Of a DNA stretch of 64,000 nt, positions 17,695 to 24,657 are shown in pieces (position 1 is the first letter of the stretch; the number at the start of each line of letters is the position of its first letter). The notes beneath the pieces are model-generated. The model worked only from the letters and a program-made list of their open reading frames with translations. It did no database searches and was not told the origin of the DNA. Origin of the DNA: Pseudomonas sp. stari2 (GTDB taxonomy: Bacteria; Pseudomonadota; Gammaproteobacteria; Pseudomonadales; Pseudomonadaceae). The stretch covers positions 3,963,501-4,027,500 of the forward strand of contig NZ_CP099760.1 of NCBI RefSeq assembly GCF_040760005.1. The letters run 5' to 3'. The translations under genes were made by a program, and so were the position numbers.

Positions 17695-18057
17695 CTACGC
17701 TTTCAGTTCTACCTTATCCAGCGCCTGATTCACGGCCAACCCCGCGACCATGACCACTTGCGCGATGCCCAAAGCAGTCTTGCGATGTGCAGGCTCAAGG
17801 ATGGCGGCGAAGTTGCTGAGCATTTCGCTAGCGGAATCGAGGGATTCGCTGGCGTTGGCCAACAGCGATTCGCTGTTGTAGGCGGGGTTGGCCAGGAACA
17901 TGGGGTCGTGTGTGGTGTGGCTGCCCATGATGCGTTGTTGCGGGGTCAGGTAATGGTCGAGGGCGCGTTCTGCGGCTTCGTTCAAGATTCGGGAATCGGG
18001 AAATTTGTAGGGTGAGACCGGATCAGTTTCTGGCGGATTCGGTGTTGGTTTGATCAT
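17695..18057 (-). CDS. DUF6124 family protein
   Basis: A 120-residue protein of the Pseudomonas-specific DUF6124 family. The N-terminal half is polar and proline-rich (MIKPTPNPPETDP), followed by ILNEAAERALDHYL and a C-terminal helix pair (HRKTALGIAQVVMVAGLAV, NQALDKVELKA). AGGAG lies 6 nt upstream of the ATG. Its 5' leader contains the self-complementary C4-like element at 18122-18261. A degenerate second copy of its C-terminus and terminator lies at about 19177-19340. Function unknown. Confidence 0.85.
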   Translation of the reverse strand: MIKPTPNPPETDPVSPYKFPDSRILNEAAERALDHYLTPQQRIMGSHTTHDPMFLANPAYNSESLLANASESLDSASEMLSNFAAILEPAHRKTALGIAQVVMVAGLAVNQALDKVELKA

Positions 18058-18121
18058 GGTGAAACTCCTGATTTTGATTAGGAGCTACCAGCATCACTTG
18101 CAGATGATGGGTGGCAGCCAA

Positions 18122-18261
18122 GTGCGGGTCTGCAAGACCGGGAAACCAGGCACCCGGCAGACCCGAAGGTCTCCCGCACAAAGCCGCCATTGGGCGGACA
18201 CAAACGAGCGTCCTTTTGGCAGGGCTGTGCGACTGGTTTTTCCGGCGGGCTTGCAGACCCG
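18122..18261 (-). ncRNA. C4-antisense-RNA-like structured leader upstream of DUF6124
   Basis: Plus-strand coordinates: GTGCGGG (18122-18128) pairs with CCCGCAC (18173-18179), and inside it CGGGTCTG (18125-18132) can pair with CAGACCCG (18158-18165). The same segment CGGGTCTGCAAG (18125-18136) is also perfectly complementary to CTTGCAGACCCG at 18250-18261, and the adjoining CCGGGAAACCAG (18138-18149) nearly so to 18233-18245. Local and long-range pairings therefore exclude each other. This matches the logic of phage P4/P1 C4 RNAs, which pair with repeats in their own transcript. I put it on the minus strand because it forms the leader of DUF6124; orientation is inference and no covariance search was run. 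Confidence 0.5.
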
Positions 18262-18569
18262 ATCACTGATGGGCAGTGACGGGAATCAAGTTACGGAGGG
18301 AGCGCCAGACGCACAAGCCGGCGGATTCTGTCTTAGGTGTAGGGCGTGGCGCAAGGCGTTGTGGGCATCGGGATGTGACGAAAGACCTCGAATAAACAGG
18401 CCACGTATTCCGTGTTTAATGCCTGACAAAAAACTGTTTCGCAGTCCGACGGGACTACGTAAATCAGCTCGTCAGCTTTCATCCAGACACCGCCAGTCCC
18501 CTGTGTCTAAAAAACCGGCCACCCGGCATAATCCGCGCAATTTTCTCCATCAACCCAAGTCCGACCGTC
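18262..18569. other. Intergenic region without a supported gene
   Basis: About 310 bp between the C4-like element and the DUF4337 gene. A frame runs through it on the plus strand but its residue composition is not protein-like and it has no ribosome site. It may hold the promoter of the DUF6124 leader. The short palindrome CACGTATTCCGTG lies near 18401. Confidence 0.45.
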
Positions 18570-19148
18570 ATGCCTGAAGAGTTCGAAGTCCCCAGTCCTC
18601 ACGAGCAACACGTTGAACACACCACCCATCATGCCCACGCAAAAGGTGATCGCTTTGCCAGCAAGATCGCGGTCATGACGGCGATCATGGCGACGGTCGG
18701 CGCCTTGATGAGTTATCAGGCCGGTTCGACGGAGAGTGAAGCGGCCATGGACAAAAACAACGCCGCCATCCAGAAAACCGAAGCCGCCAACGAGTGGAAC
18801 TACTACCAGGCCAAGTCCAGTCGGCAGAACCTGTCGGAACTGGCCAGCCATCTTCCGGGACTTGATTCCGCTCATTACGTTGCCGAGGCTCGGCGCTATG
18901 CGGAGCAGAAAGAGGAAGCCCGCAAAAAGGCGGAAACTCTGGAGCAACAGGCGCGAGAGTGGGACGAGAAGTCAGAGCAGGTTTTGCACCAGCATCACCG
19001 CTGGGCCCAGGCCATGACAGCCATTCAAATCGCCATTTCACTGGCGGCCATCACCCTGCTGACGCGCAAGGAGTGGCTCAGGCGCGTCTCGTTTGGCGCG
19101 GCGGGCTTGGGGGTCATGCTGGGCTCGCTGGCCTGGTTGCATATCTGA
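18570..19148 (+). CDS. DUF4337 domain-containing membrane protein
   Basis: A 192-residue inner-membrane protein. An N-terminal polar, histidine-rich stretch (HEQHVEHTTHHAHAKGD) precedes a first helix (KIAVMTAIMATVGALMSYQ), then a long charged, probably coiled-coil domain (KNNAAIQKTEAANEWNYYQA; AEQKEEARKKAETLEQQ) and two C-terminal helices. This is the DUF4337 layout and length. No good ribosome site is visible before the ATG. Function unknown. A hairpin terminator follows at 19177. Confidence 0.85.
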   Translation: MPEEFEVPSPHEQHVEHTTHHAHAKGDRFASKIAVMTAIMATVGALMSYQAGSTESEAAMDKNNAAIQKTEAANEWNYYQAKSSRQNLSELASHLPGLDSAHYVAEARRYAEQKEEARKKAETLEQQAREWDEKSEQVLHQHHRWAQAMTAIQIAISLAAITLLTRKEWLRRVSFGAAGLGVMLGSLAWLHI

Positions 19149-19176
19149 ATGAGGTAGAAACCGCTGAAGCCGACGA

Positions 19177-19218
19177 AAAAAGGAACAGATTCAGTGCATG
19201 AATCTGTTCCTTTTCGCT
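19177..19218. terminator. Hairpin terminator, paralogous to the one at 17641
   Basis: AAAAGGAACAGATTCA, loop GTGCA, then TGAATCTGTTCCTTTT. The arm GGAACAGATTCA differs from GGGAGCAGATTCA at 17645 by two transitions. It can end the rightward DUF4337 transcript and, leftward, the transcript from cytochrome b561 through the DUF6124 remnant. Confidence 0.8.
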
Positions 19219-19229
19219 TGGGAACGGCC

Positions 19230-19345
19230 CCAGCCCCTTCGGTTCCACGTTCTCCAATGCCTGCTTCACCGCCAATGCCCCTGACATCATTCTCGGCGCG
19301 GTCTTGCGGCGGGCAGGTGCCAGAATGGCGACCTTCCAGGGATTG
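19230..19345 (-). pseudogene. Remnant of a second DUF6124 gene (C-terminus only)
   Basis: On the minus strand the frame encodes VAILAPARRKTAPRMMSG, then ALAVKQALENVEPKG, which aligns with AAILEPAHRKTALGIAQ and GLAVNQALDKVELKA at the end of the intact DUF6124 protein at 17695. About four residues are missing in the middle and the stop codon is lost. The terminator downstream (19177) is also paralogous, so the whole 3' end was duplicated. The 5' part is absent, replaced by the end of the cytochrome b561 gene 15 nt away. Confidence 0.7.
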
Positions 19346-19357
19346 ACTCGAACGGGC

Positions 19358-19912
19358 CTACTGCGAATTGCTGCGCCCCGGCAACATCCGCACCAAGGTG
19401 TTATCCCGCACCCAGTAGTGGTGAAAAAGCCCCGCCGCCGCATGCAGACCGATCAGCCAGTAGCCGGTGCTGCCCAGCAGTTCATGCCAGTATTTGAGTC
19501 GTTTGGCAAAGTCCGGATCGATAGCCACCGGAGCCGGGAGATGGAAGCCGAAGTACGGAAACGGTTTGTCGGCAGCGGCGAGCATCAGCCAGGCCAGTAC
19601 CGGAGTGACGATCATCAGTACGTACAACGCCAGGTGCATCAGGTGTGATATGCCGGTCTGCCAGGCTGGCGGCTTGGGGGTGATCGGCGGCTGCGGCGTC
19701 AGGCGCCCGAGCAGGCGAATCCATACCAGGGCGAAGATACCCGCACCAAATGCGCCATGCAGGCCCATCAGCAGACCTCGGGCTTCACTGCCTTTAGGCA
19801 TAAAACCTTTGATTTCAACACAGGCATACACGCCGACGAACAGCGCCAGCATCAGCCAGTGAAGCGTGATTGATAGTTTTCCATAACGGGTTACGGTGTT
19901 GTCGCGGGTCAT
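19358..19912 (-). CDS. Cytochrome b561
   Basis: A 184-residue, four-helix inner-membrane dihaem cytochrome of the bacterial b561 (CybB) family, thought to move electrons from quinol or to superoxide. Histidines in helices are placed as expected: ITLHWLMLAL, LLMGLHGAFG, HLMHLALYVLM and YWLIGLHAAAGLFHHYW. The ATG at 19912 opens the conserved RYGKLSITLHW segment; the longer frame is not homologous. It diverges from the operon at 20121, sharing a promoter region with two PmrA/QseB-like boxes, one facing each way. Confidence 0.9.
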   Translation of the reverse strand: MTRDNTVTRYGKLSITLHWLMLALFVGVYACVEIKGFMPKGSEARGLLMGLHGAFGAGIFALVWIRLLGRLTPQPPITPKPPAWQTGISHLMHLALYVLMIVTPVLAWLMLAAADKPFPYFGFHLPAPVAIDPDFAKRLKYWHELLGSTGYWLIGLHAAAGLFHHYWVRDNTLVRMLPGRSNSQ

Positions 19913-20010
19913 AAGAAGCGCCTCGTGATTGTCGTGGGCGACGGTCGATTCGTTCGACTGTCTCGATCTTGTTGCCGGGCAAACCGACGGTGCCACCCTG
20001 CCTGCCCAGT

Positions 20011-20027
20011 CTTAAGGCAGTCTGAAG
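20011..20027 (+). promoter_or_regulatory. PmrA/QseB-like response-regulator box 1
   Basis: CTTAAG-GCAGT-CTGAAG, a direct repeat of 6-mers spaced by 5 nt, fits the YTTAAK-N5-YTTAAK layout of PmrA/QseB-type boxes. It faces the operon at 20121, whose last genes encode a response regulator of that class. Its mirror copy lies at 20055-20071. Confidence 0.55.
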
Positions 20028-20054
20028 ATAGACTGCTCGTTAACTTTTTTTCAC

Positions 20055-20071
20055 CTTCAGACTTCGTTAAG
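20055..20071 (-). promoter_or_regulatory. PmrA/QseB-like response-regulator box 2
   Basis: Read on the minus strand: CTTAAC-GAAGT-CTGAAG, 14 of 17 positions identical to box 1 and facing the cytochrome b561 gene. With box 1 it makes an inverted repeat with a 27-bp spacer in the divergent promoter. Binding by the linked regulator is inference. Confidence 0.55.
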
Positions 20072-20120
20072 AAATGGTTTGGATACTTCCCTCGAACCTA
20101 ATGAGGGAGGTGTTAAGCCC

Positions 20121-20798
20121 ATGCCCGATTCCGTCTGGAACATTCCCCTGCCCCTGCACTTCGGCCAGGCCGAAACCCCGCCGATGACATTGAACGGCGC
20201 CTTGCCGGACGATGCGCTGCGAGAGACGTTCGAAGCCTTCATCCAGCATCGGTTCCGCAAGGCCTATGGCGCCGATATCCGGCACTTCATGCCCGAGCTG
20301 TTCGGTGTTCACACCGGCGATGGCGAGTTGTGCGCGGTGGCCGGGGTACGCCGCGCCCATCTTGAACCGCTGTTTCTGGAGCGTTATCTGGACGAGCCTA
20401 TCGAACCTTTGATCAGTGCCTCTGCCGGTCGACCGGTGGAGCGCCGCGACATTGTCGAAGTCGGCAACCTCGCCTCCAGCGATACCGGCAGCGCGCGTAT
20501 GAGCATCATCGCCATCACCTATCTGCTGGCCATGGGTGGCCTGGAATGGGTGACCTTCACCGGCAATGTCGGGCTAGTCAACAGCTTCCATCGTCTGGGC
20601 CTCAAACCCGTGACATTGTGCGCCGCGGATCCGGAACGCCTGGGTGACGAGCGTCAACACTGGGGCAGTTATTACGAAAGCAAGCCCTGGGTGCATGTCG
20701 GCAATATCCGCGCAGGCTTCTTTCATTTACGCAATATCGGCCTTTTTACCCGGCTTGGACTGCAGACCTCGCTGGAAGGAGCCTGCCATGTCGCTTGA
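20121..20798 (+). CDS. Thermostable hemolysin family protein (putative GNAT-like acyltransferase)
   Basis: A 225-residue soluble protein matching the T_hemolysin family: HRFRKAYGADIRHFMPELF at about residues 37-55, then AGVRRAHLEPLFLERYLDEP and VEVGNLAS. Despite the family name, these proteins are thought to share the acetyltransferase fold. There is no signal peptide, which argues against a secreted toxin. The ATG at 20121 is preceded by GGGAGG at 13 nt; a TTG start at 20079 is possible. It overlaps the AMP-ligase gene by 11 nt and heads a seven-gene operon, so an acyl-transfer step in a small-molecule pathway is my inference. Confidence 0.82.
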   Translation: MPDSVWNIPLPLHFGQAETPPMTLNGALPDDALRETFEAFIQHRFRKAYGADIRHFMPELFGVHTGDGELCAVAGVRRAHLEPLFLERYLDEPIEPLISASAGRPVERRDIVEVGNLASSDTGSARMSIIAITYLLAMGGLEWVTFTGNVGLVNSFHRLGLKPVTLCAADPERLGDERQHWGSYYESKPWVHVGNIRAGFFHLRNIGLFTRLGLQTSLEGACHVA

Positions 20799-22269
20799 AC
20801 GGCAACAATTCCAGGAAACCCTGCGCAGCCATGCCGGGCGCAACGACAACACTATCGCGCTGTGGGGTGACAACCTGAAGCTCGATTACACGACGCTGTA
20901 CAGCGAAGTGATGTATCGCCAGCAACGTCTGCGCGATGAGCACGTGACGGTCATTGCGCTGGCATTGGAAAACGGGGTCCAGGCAATGCTCTGGGATCTG
21001 GCGGTGCTGTTCGAAGGTTTGACGTGCGTGACTCTGCCACCGTTTTTCAGCCCGGCACAACGCGCCCATTGCCTGTTGCAAAGCAAGGCTGAATGGGTGA
21101 TCGCGGGGCCGGAGCAGGAGCGAGAGTTAAGCGCCGCGGGGTATGAACAACACGGCGAGTTCTGGCACCGCCGCTTCAGCGGTCCCAGTGGGGTGCTCGC
21201 CGGCACCGCCAAACTGACATTTACCTCCGGCACCACTGGCACCCCGAAAGGCGTGTGTCTGAGCGCGGACAGCCTGCTTCGGGTAGCGCGCGAACTCGAT
21301 CAGGCCAGCAAACCCAACGCACCGCGCCATCACCTGGCGTTGTTGCCGTTGGCGATTCTGCTGGAAAACCTCGGTTGCTACGCCGCGTTGTATGCCGGCG
21401 CGACACTGAGTGTGCCAAGCCAGAAGACCCTGGGCATCCAGGGGGCGAGCAGTGTCGACCTGCCGCGCCTGCTTGGCTGTCTGGCCAGTCGGGCACCCGA
21501 AAGCCTGATTCTGGTGCCGCAACTGTTGTTGCTGTTGGTCAGTGCCGCCGAACAGAAAGTCTTCGATCCGCAATCCCTGCGTTTTGCTGCGGTCGGTGGT
21601 GCGCGGGTTTGCGAAGATCTGTTGCACCGAGCCCAACGAGTGGGCCTGCCCGTGTACGAGGGTTACGGATTGTCCGAGTGCGCCTCGGTGGTCTGCCTCA
21701 ATCGTCCCGGGGCGCGCCGTCCGGGAAGCGTCGGGCACCCTCTGCCCCATGTGGAGGTGCGCCTGGCCGAAGACGGAGAGGTACTGGTCAAGGGGGCGAC
21801 CCTGCTCGGTTATCTCGGTGAGCCGGCCTGCACCGAGCAATGGTGGCCGAGCGGTGATCTGGGTGAATTCGACCCGGAAGGTTTTCTCTATCTCAAGGGT
21901 CGCAAGAAGCATCAGTTCGTCACCAGTTTCGGGCGCAACGTCAACCCGGAATGGGTCGAATCGGAACTGACCCAACGCCGTCACATCGCTCAGGCCTTCG
22001 TCTACGGCGAAGCCATGCCACATAACCACGCCTTGCTCTGGCCACACAGCCCGGCGTGTACCGATGCGCAACTGGCGGCCGATGTCGCCGCCACCAACGA
22101 GACCTTGCCCGACTATGCCCAGGTGCACCACTGGACACGCCTGACGCACCCCTTCACTTCGGCCAACGGTCTGCTCACCGCCAATGGTCGCCCACGCCGT
22201 GACGCCATTGTTTCGCTGTACCAGGCGCAACTGACTGAATTCGCCAAATCTCGGGAGTCCGCATCATGA
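20788..22269 (+). CDS. AMP-forming acyl-CoA synthetase/acyl ligase-like protein
   Basis: A 493-residue member of the adenylate-forming enzyme family, predicted to activate a carboxylic acid as acyl-AMP. It shows the P-loop TFTSGTTGTPKG near residue 150, the YEGYGLSECASVV motif, GDLGEFDPEGF and the hinge KGRKKHQFVTSFGRN. In the C-terminal lid the usual catalytic lysine (NGK-x-RR) is an arginine (TANGRPRRDAI), which may weaken adenylation or favour only the second half-reaction. It overlaps both neighbours. Substrate unknown; the N-terminal domain is short compared with FadD. Confidence 0.88.
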   Translation: MSLERQQFQETLRSHAGRNDNTIALWGDNLKLDYTTLYSEVMYRQQRLRDEHVTVIALALENGVQAMLWDLAVLFEGLTCVTLPPFFSPAQRAHCLLQSKAEWVIAGPEQERELSAAGYEQHGEFWHRRFSGPSGVLAGTAKLTFTSGTTGTPKGVCLSADSLLRVARELDQASKPNAPRHHLALLPLAILLENLGCYAALYAGATLSVPSQKTLGIQGASSVDLPRLLGCLASRAPESLILVPQLLLLLVSAAEQKVFDPQSLRFAAVGGARVCEDLLHRAQRVGLPVYEGYGLSECASVVCLNRPGARRPGSVGHPLPHVEVRLAEDGEVLVKGATLLGYLGEPACTEQWWPSGDLGEFDPEGFLYLKGRKKHQFVTSFGRNVNPEWVESELTQRRHIAQAFVYGEAMPHNHALLWPHSPACTDAQLAADVAATNETLPDYAQVHHWTRLTHPFTSANGLLTANGRPRRDAIVSLYQAQLTEFAKSRESAS

Positions 22270-22940
22270 GTTTTTTCGACACCCTGCAAGAAGCCACACA
22301 CGAGGAGCGTCACGCGCTGTTCAACCTGCCGATCATCCTCGACGCCCTGCAGGGCAAGGTCAGCCTTGAGAGCTACCGGGCATTTCTTGCCCAGGCCTAC
22401 TACCACGTACGCCACACCGTACCGCTGATGATGGCGTGCGGCGCTCGCCTACCGACGCACCTTGAATGGCTGCGCAAAGCGGTGTGCGAATACATCGAGG
22501 ACGAATATGGTCATGAACAGTGGGTACTCGACGATATCGAAGCCTGTGGCGGCGACCGGGAGGCTGTGCGTGACGGGCAGCCATCACTGCCGATCGAGTT
22601 GATGGTCAGCTTCCTTTACGATCTGATCGCTCGGGGTAACCCGGTGGGTCTGTTCGGTATGGTCAATGTGCTGGAAGGCACCAGCATCGCCCTGGCCACC
22701 CATGCGGCCGGCAGTATCCGCGAGCGCCTGGGGTTGCCGGAAACCGCTTTCAGTTATCTCAGTTCTCACGGCGCACTCGACATCGAGCACATGCAAACCT
22801 ATCGGCACCTGATGAATCAGTTGCAGGATCCCGCCGACCAGGCCGCGGTGATCCACGCCTCAAAAGTCGTCTATCACCTCTATGCCGATATGTTCCGTGG
22901 CCTGCCCCGCGATGCGGAGGCCCATCATGCAGTTGCATGA
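22266..22940 (+). CDS. TenA-like / haem-oxygenase-fold diiron oxidase candidate (HDO)
   Basis: A 224-residue all-helical protein of the TenA/PqqC/haem-oxygenase-like superfamily. Carboxylate and histidine ligands characteristic of the diiron oxidase branch are visible: E and H in YIEDEYGHEQW (about residue 80), E in VNVLEGTS, and H, D and H in SHGALDIEHMQTY (about residue 165). The same branch includes UndA, which turns fatty acids into terminal alkenes, and several N-oxygenases. TenA proper uses a cysteine that is not evident here. The start overlaps the ligase stop by 4 nt, so the substrate is probably the product of the ligase. Confidence 0.8.
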   Translation: MSFFDTLQEATHEERHALFNLPIILDALQGKVSLESYRAFLAQAYYHVRHTVPLMMACGARLPTHLEWLRKAVCEYIEDEYGHEQWVLDDIEACGGDREAVRDGQPSLPIELMVSFLYDLIARGNPVGLFGMVNVLEGTSIALATHAAGSIRERLGLPETAFSYLSSHGALDIEHMQTYRHLMNQLQDPADQAAVIHASKVVYHLYADMFRGLPRDAEAHHAVA

Positions 22941-23736
22941 AACCCGGGTGGTCCTGACCGGTGCCAGCGGCGGCATCGGCCTGGCCATCGCCGACGCCCT
23001 TTGCGCAGCCGGCGCGCAGGTACTGGCAGTCGCAAGGCATCAGGCAGTTTTGCAGCCATTGCTTGAGCGTTATCCGCAGAACCTGTGCTGGGTCGCCGCC
23101 GATCTGACGTTTCTGAGCGACCGGCGCAAGGTGCTGGCCGCCGCCGAGGCGATTGGCGGCCTCAACCTGCTGATCAACGCAGCCGGGATCAATCACTTCG
23201 CCATGCTCGAACAGCTCGACGACAGCGAAATCAACGCGATGCTGGCGGTGAACATCAGTGCGCCGATCTGCCTGACCAGACTGTTGCTGCCACTACTCAA
23301 GCAGGCTGATAGCGCGATGGTGGTCAATGTCGGCTCGACCTACGGTTCGATCGGCTACCCAGGCTACGCCAGTTACTGCGCAACCAAGTTCGCCTTGCGC
23401 GGATTTTCCGAAGCCTTGCGCCGCGAACTGGCAGACACCCGCGTCGGCGTGCTGTACGTCGCCCCCCGTGCCACCCGCACATCGATGAACAGTCTCGCGG
23501 CCCAAGCACTGAACGATGCGCTCAACGCCAGCGTCGACGACCCGCAAACCGTGGCCGCTGCAGTGGTGCATGCGATTGTCGGTGATCGACGCGACCTTTA
23601 TCTGGGTTGGCCCGAGCGGTTTTTCGTGCGCCTGAACAGCCTGCTGCCCATTCTGGTGGATCGCGGTCTGCGCAAGCAGTTGCCATTGATCCGTCGCTTG
23701 AGTGAAAAAATCGACAGCGAGGCGCCAAAGCCATGA
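22927..23736 (+). CDS. Short-chain dehydrogenase/reductase (SDR)
   Basis: A 269-residue classical SDR. The nucleotide site is VLTGASGGIGLAIADAL (residues 9-25), the structural motif is INAAGINHF, and the catalytic residues are the serine of NVGSTYGSIG and Y-x-x-x-K in YASYCATKFALRGF. The tail after residue 220 (ERFFVRLNSLLPILVDRGL) resembles SDRs acting on long acyl chains. It overlaps the TenA-like gene by 14 nt, so the two are translationally coupled. Substrate unknown; the likely job is reduction or oxidation of the pathway product. Confidence 0.9.
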   Translation: MQLHETRVVLTGASGGIGLAIADALCAAGAQVLAVARHQAVLQPLLERYPQNLCWVAADLTFLSDRRKVLAAAEAIGGLNLLINAAGINHFAMLEQLDDSEINAMLAVNISAPICLTRLLLPLLKQADSAMVVNVGSTYGSIGYPGYASYCATKFALRGFSEALRRELADTRVGVLYVAPRATRTSMNSLAAQALNDALNASVDDPQTVAAAVVHAIVGDRRDLYLGWPERFFVRLNSLLPILVDRGLRKQLPLIRRLSEKIDSEAPKP

Positions 23737-23983
23737 AACGACTCTTCGCGCCTATATTGCTGGGTGCCTCACACAGTCTGGGCACTGGACGCCGTCGATC
23801 AGCAGCGACAGCCTGTACTTCCGGGGCGATCATCTCTACCGTCAAAAACGCTACGCTGAAGCCAGGGCAGCGCTGCTCAAGGCCCGGCAGGCCGCTCCCC
23901 GTCCTGGCCGGGAAAGTGCCGATGCAGGGCGCTACAAAGAAATCGACGCGTTGCTGGTGGACGTGAACAAGAAACTCGAATGA
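23733..23983 (+). pseudogene. Small exported TPR-like gene, apparently frameshifted
   Basis: The ATG at 23733 overlaps the SDR stop (ATGA) and begins MKRLFAPILLG, the start of a signal peptide. That frame soon becomes arginine/proline nonsense. The protein-like remainder lies in another frame: LYFRGDHLYRQKRYAEARAA, then LLKARQAAPRPGRESAD and IDALLVDVNKKLE, a single TPR-like helix pair ending in ATGA on the response-regulator start. A third frame carries WALDAVD, as in a signal-peptide end, so two shifts would be needed. Alternatively translation starts at the GTG at 23702. A sequencing error cannot be excluded. Confidence 0.5.
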
Positions 23984-24657
23984 CAGGAGTCCGTGTGCGT
24001 TTATTACTGATTGAGGATGACGTTGCGCTCGGTGAAGGCATTCACCAGGCGCTGGGTCGCGAAGGTTATACCGTCGACTGGCTCAAGGATGGCAGCAGCG
24101 CCCTGCACGCCTTGCTCAGTGAATCCTTTGACCTGGCGGTGCTGGATCTCGGCCTGCCACGCATGGACGGCCTGGATGTACTGCGTCGGGTCCGTGCCAG
24201 CGGCGCCAACCTGCCGGTGCTGATCCTCACCGCTCGAGATGCCACCGAGGATCGCATCGCCGGTCTCGACGCCGGTGCCGACGATTACCTGGTCAAACCC
24301 TTTGATCTGGCAGAGCTCAAGGCACGTCTTCGCGCCTTGCTGCGGCGCAGCGCCGGCCGCGCACAGATGCTGATCGAGCATGCCGGCATCAGCCTCAACC
24401 CCGGTACCCAGCAAGTCAGCTATCTGGGCGAACCGGTGGTGCTGACGCCCAAGGAGTATCAACTGCTGCATGAATTGTTGTCGCCGCCGGGGCGGGTCCT
24501 GACCCGCGATCACTTGACGCGACTGCTCTATGGCTGGAACGAAGAAGCCGAAAGCAACACCCTGGAAGTGCACATTCACCATCTGCGGAAAAAATTCTCC
24601 ACCGAGCTGATCCGTACCATCCGTGGTGTGGGGTATCTGGTGGAGGAGCGTCAATGA
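23980..24657 (+). CDS. OmpR-family response regulator, QseB/PmrA-like
   Basis: A 225-residue two-component regulator. The receiver domain has the acidic pair EDD near residue 12, phospho-acceptor Asp in LAVLDLGLPRMDGLD and the lysine of DDYLVKPFD. The C-terminal winged helix includes LTPKEYQLLHELL and NTLEVHIHHLRKKF, then IRTIRGVGYLVEE. It overlaps the preceding gene and the kinase by 4 nt. QseB/PmrA-type boxes at 20011 and 20055 in the operon promoter suggest it controls its own operon and the divergent cytochrome b561. Confidence 0.92.
   Translation: MTGVRVRLLLIEDDVALGEGIHQALGREGYTVDWLKDGSSALHALLSESFDLAVLDLGLPRMDGLDVLRRVRASGANLPVLILTARDATEDRIAGLDAGADDYLVKPFDLAELKARLRALLRRSAGRAQMLIEHAGISLNPGTQQVSYLGEPVVLTPKEYQLLHELLSPPGRVLTRDHLTRLLYGWNEEAESNTLEVHIHHLRKKFSTELIRTIRGVGYLVEERQ

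Noticed and set aside
18050..18577. 175-residue plus-strand frame across the C4-like element
   Set aside because: Cys/Arg-rich residues with no fold-like pattern; the DNA is better explained by base-pairing structure.
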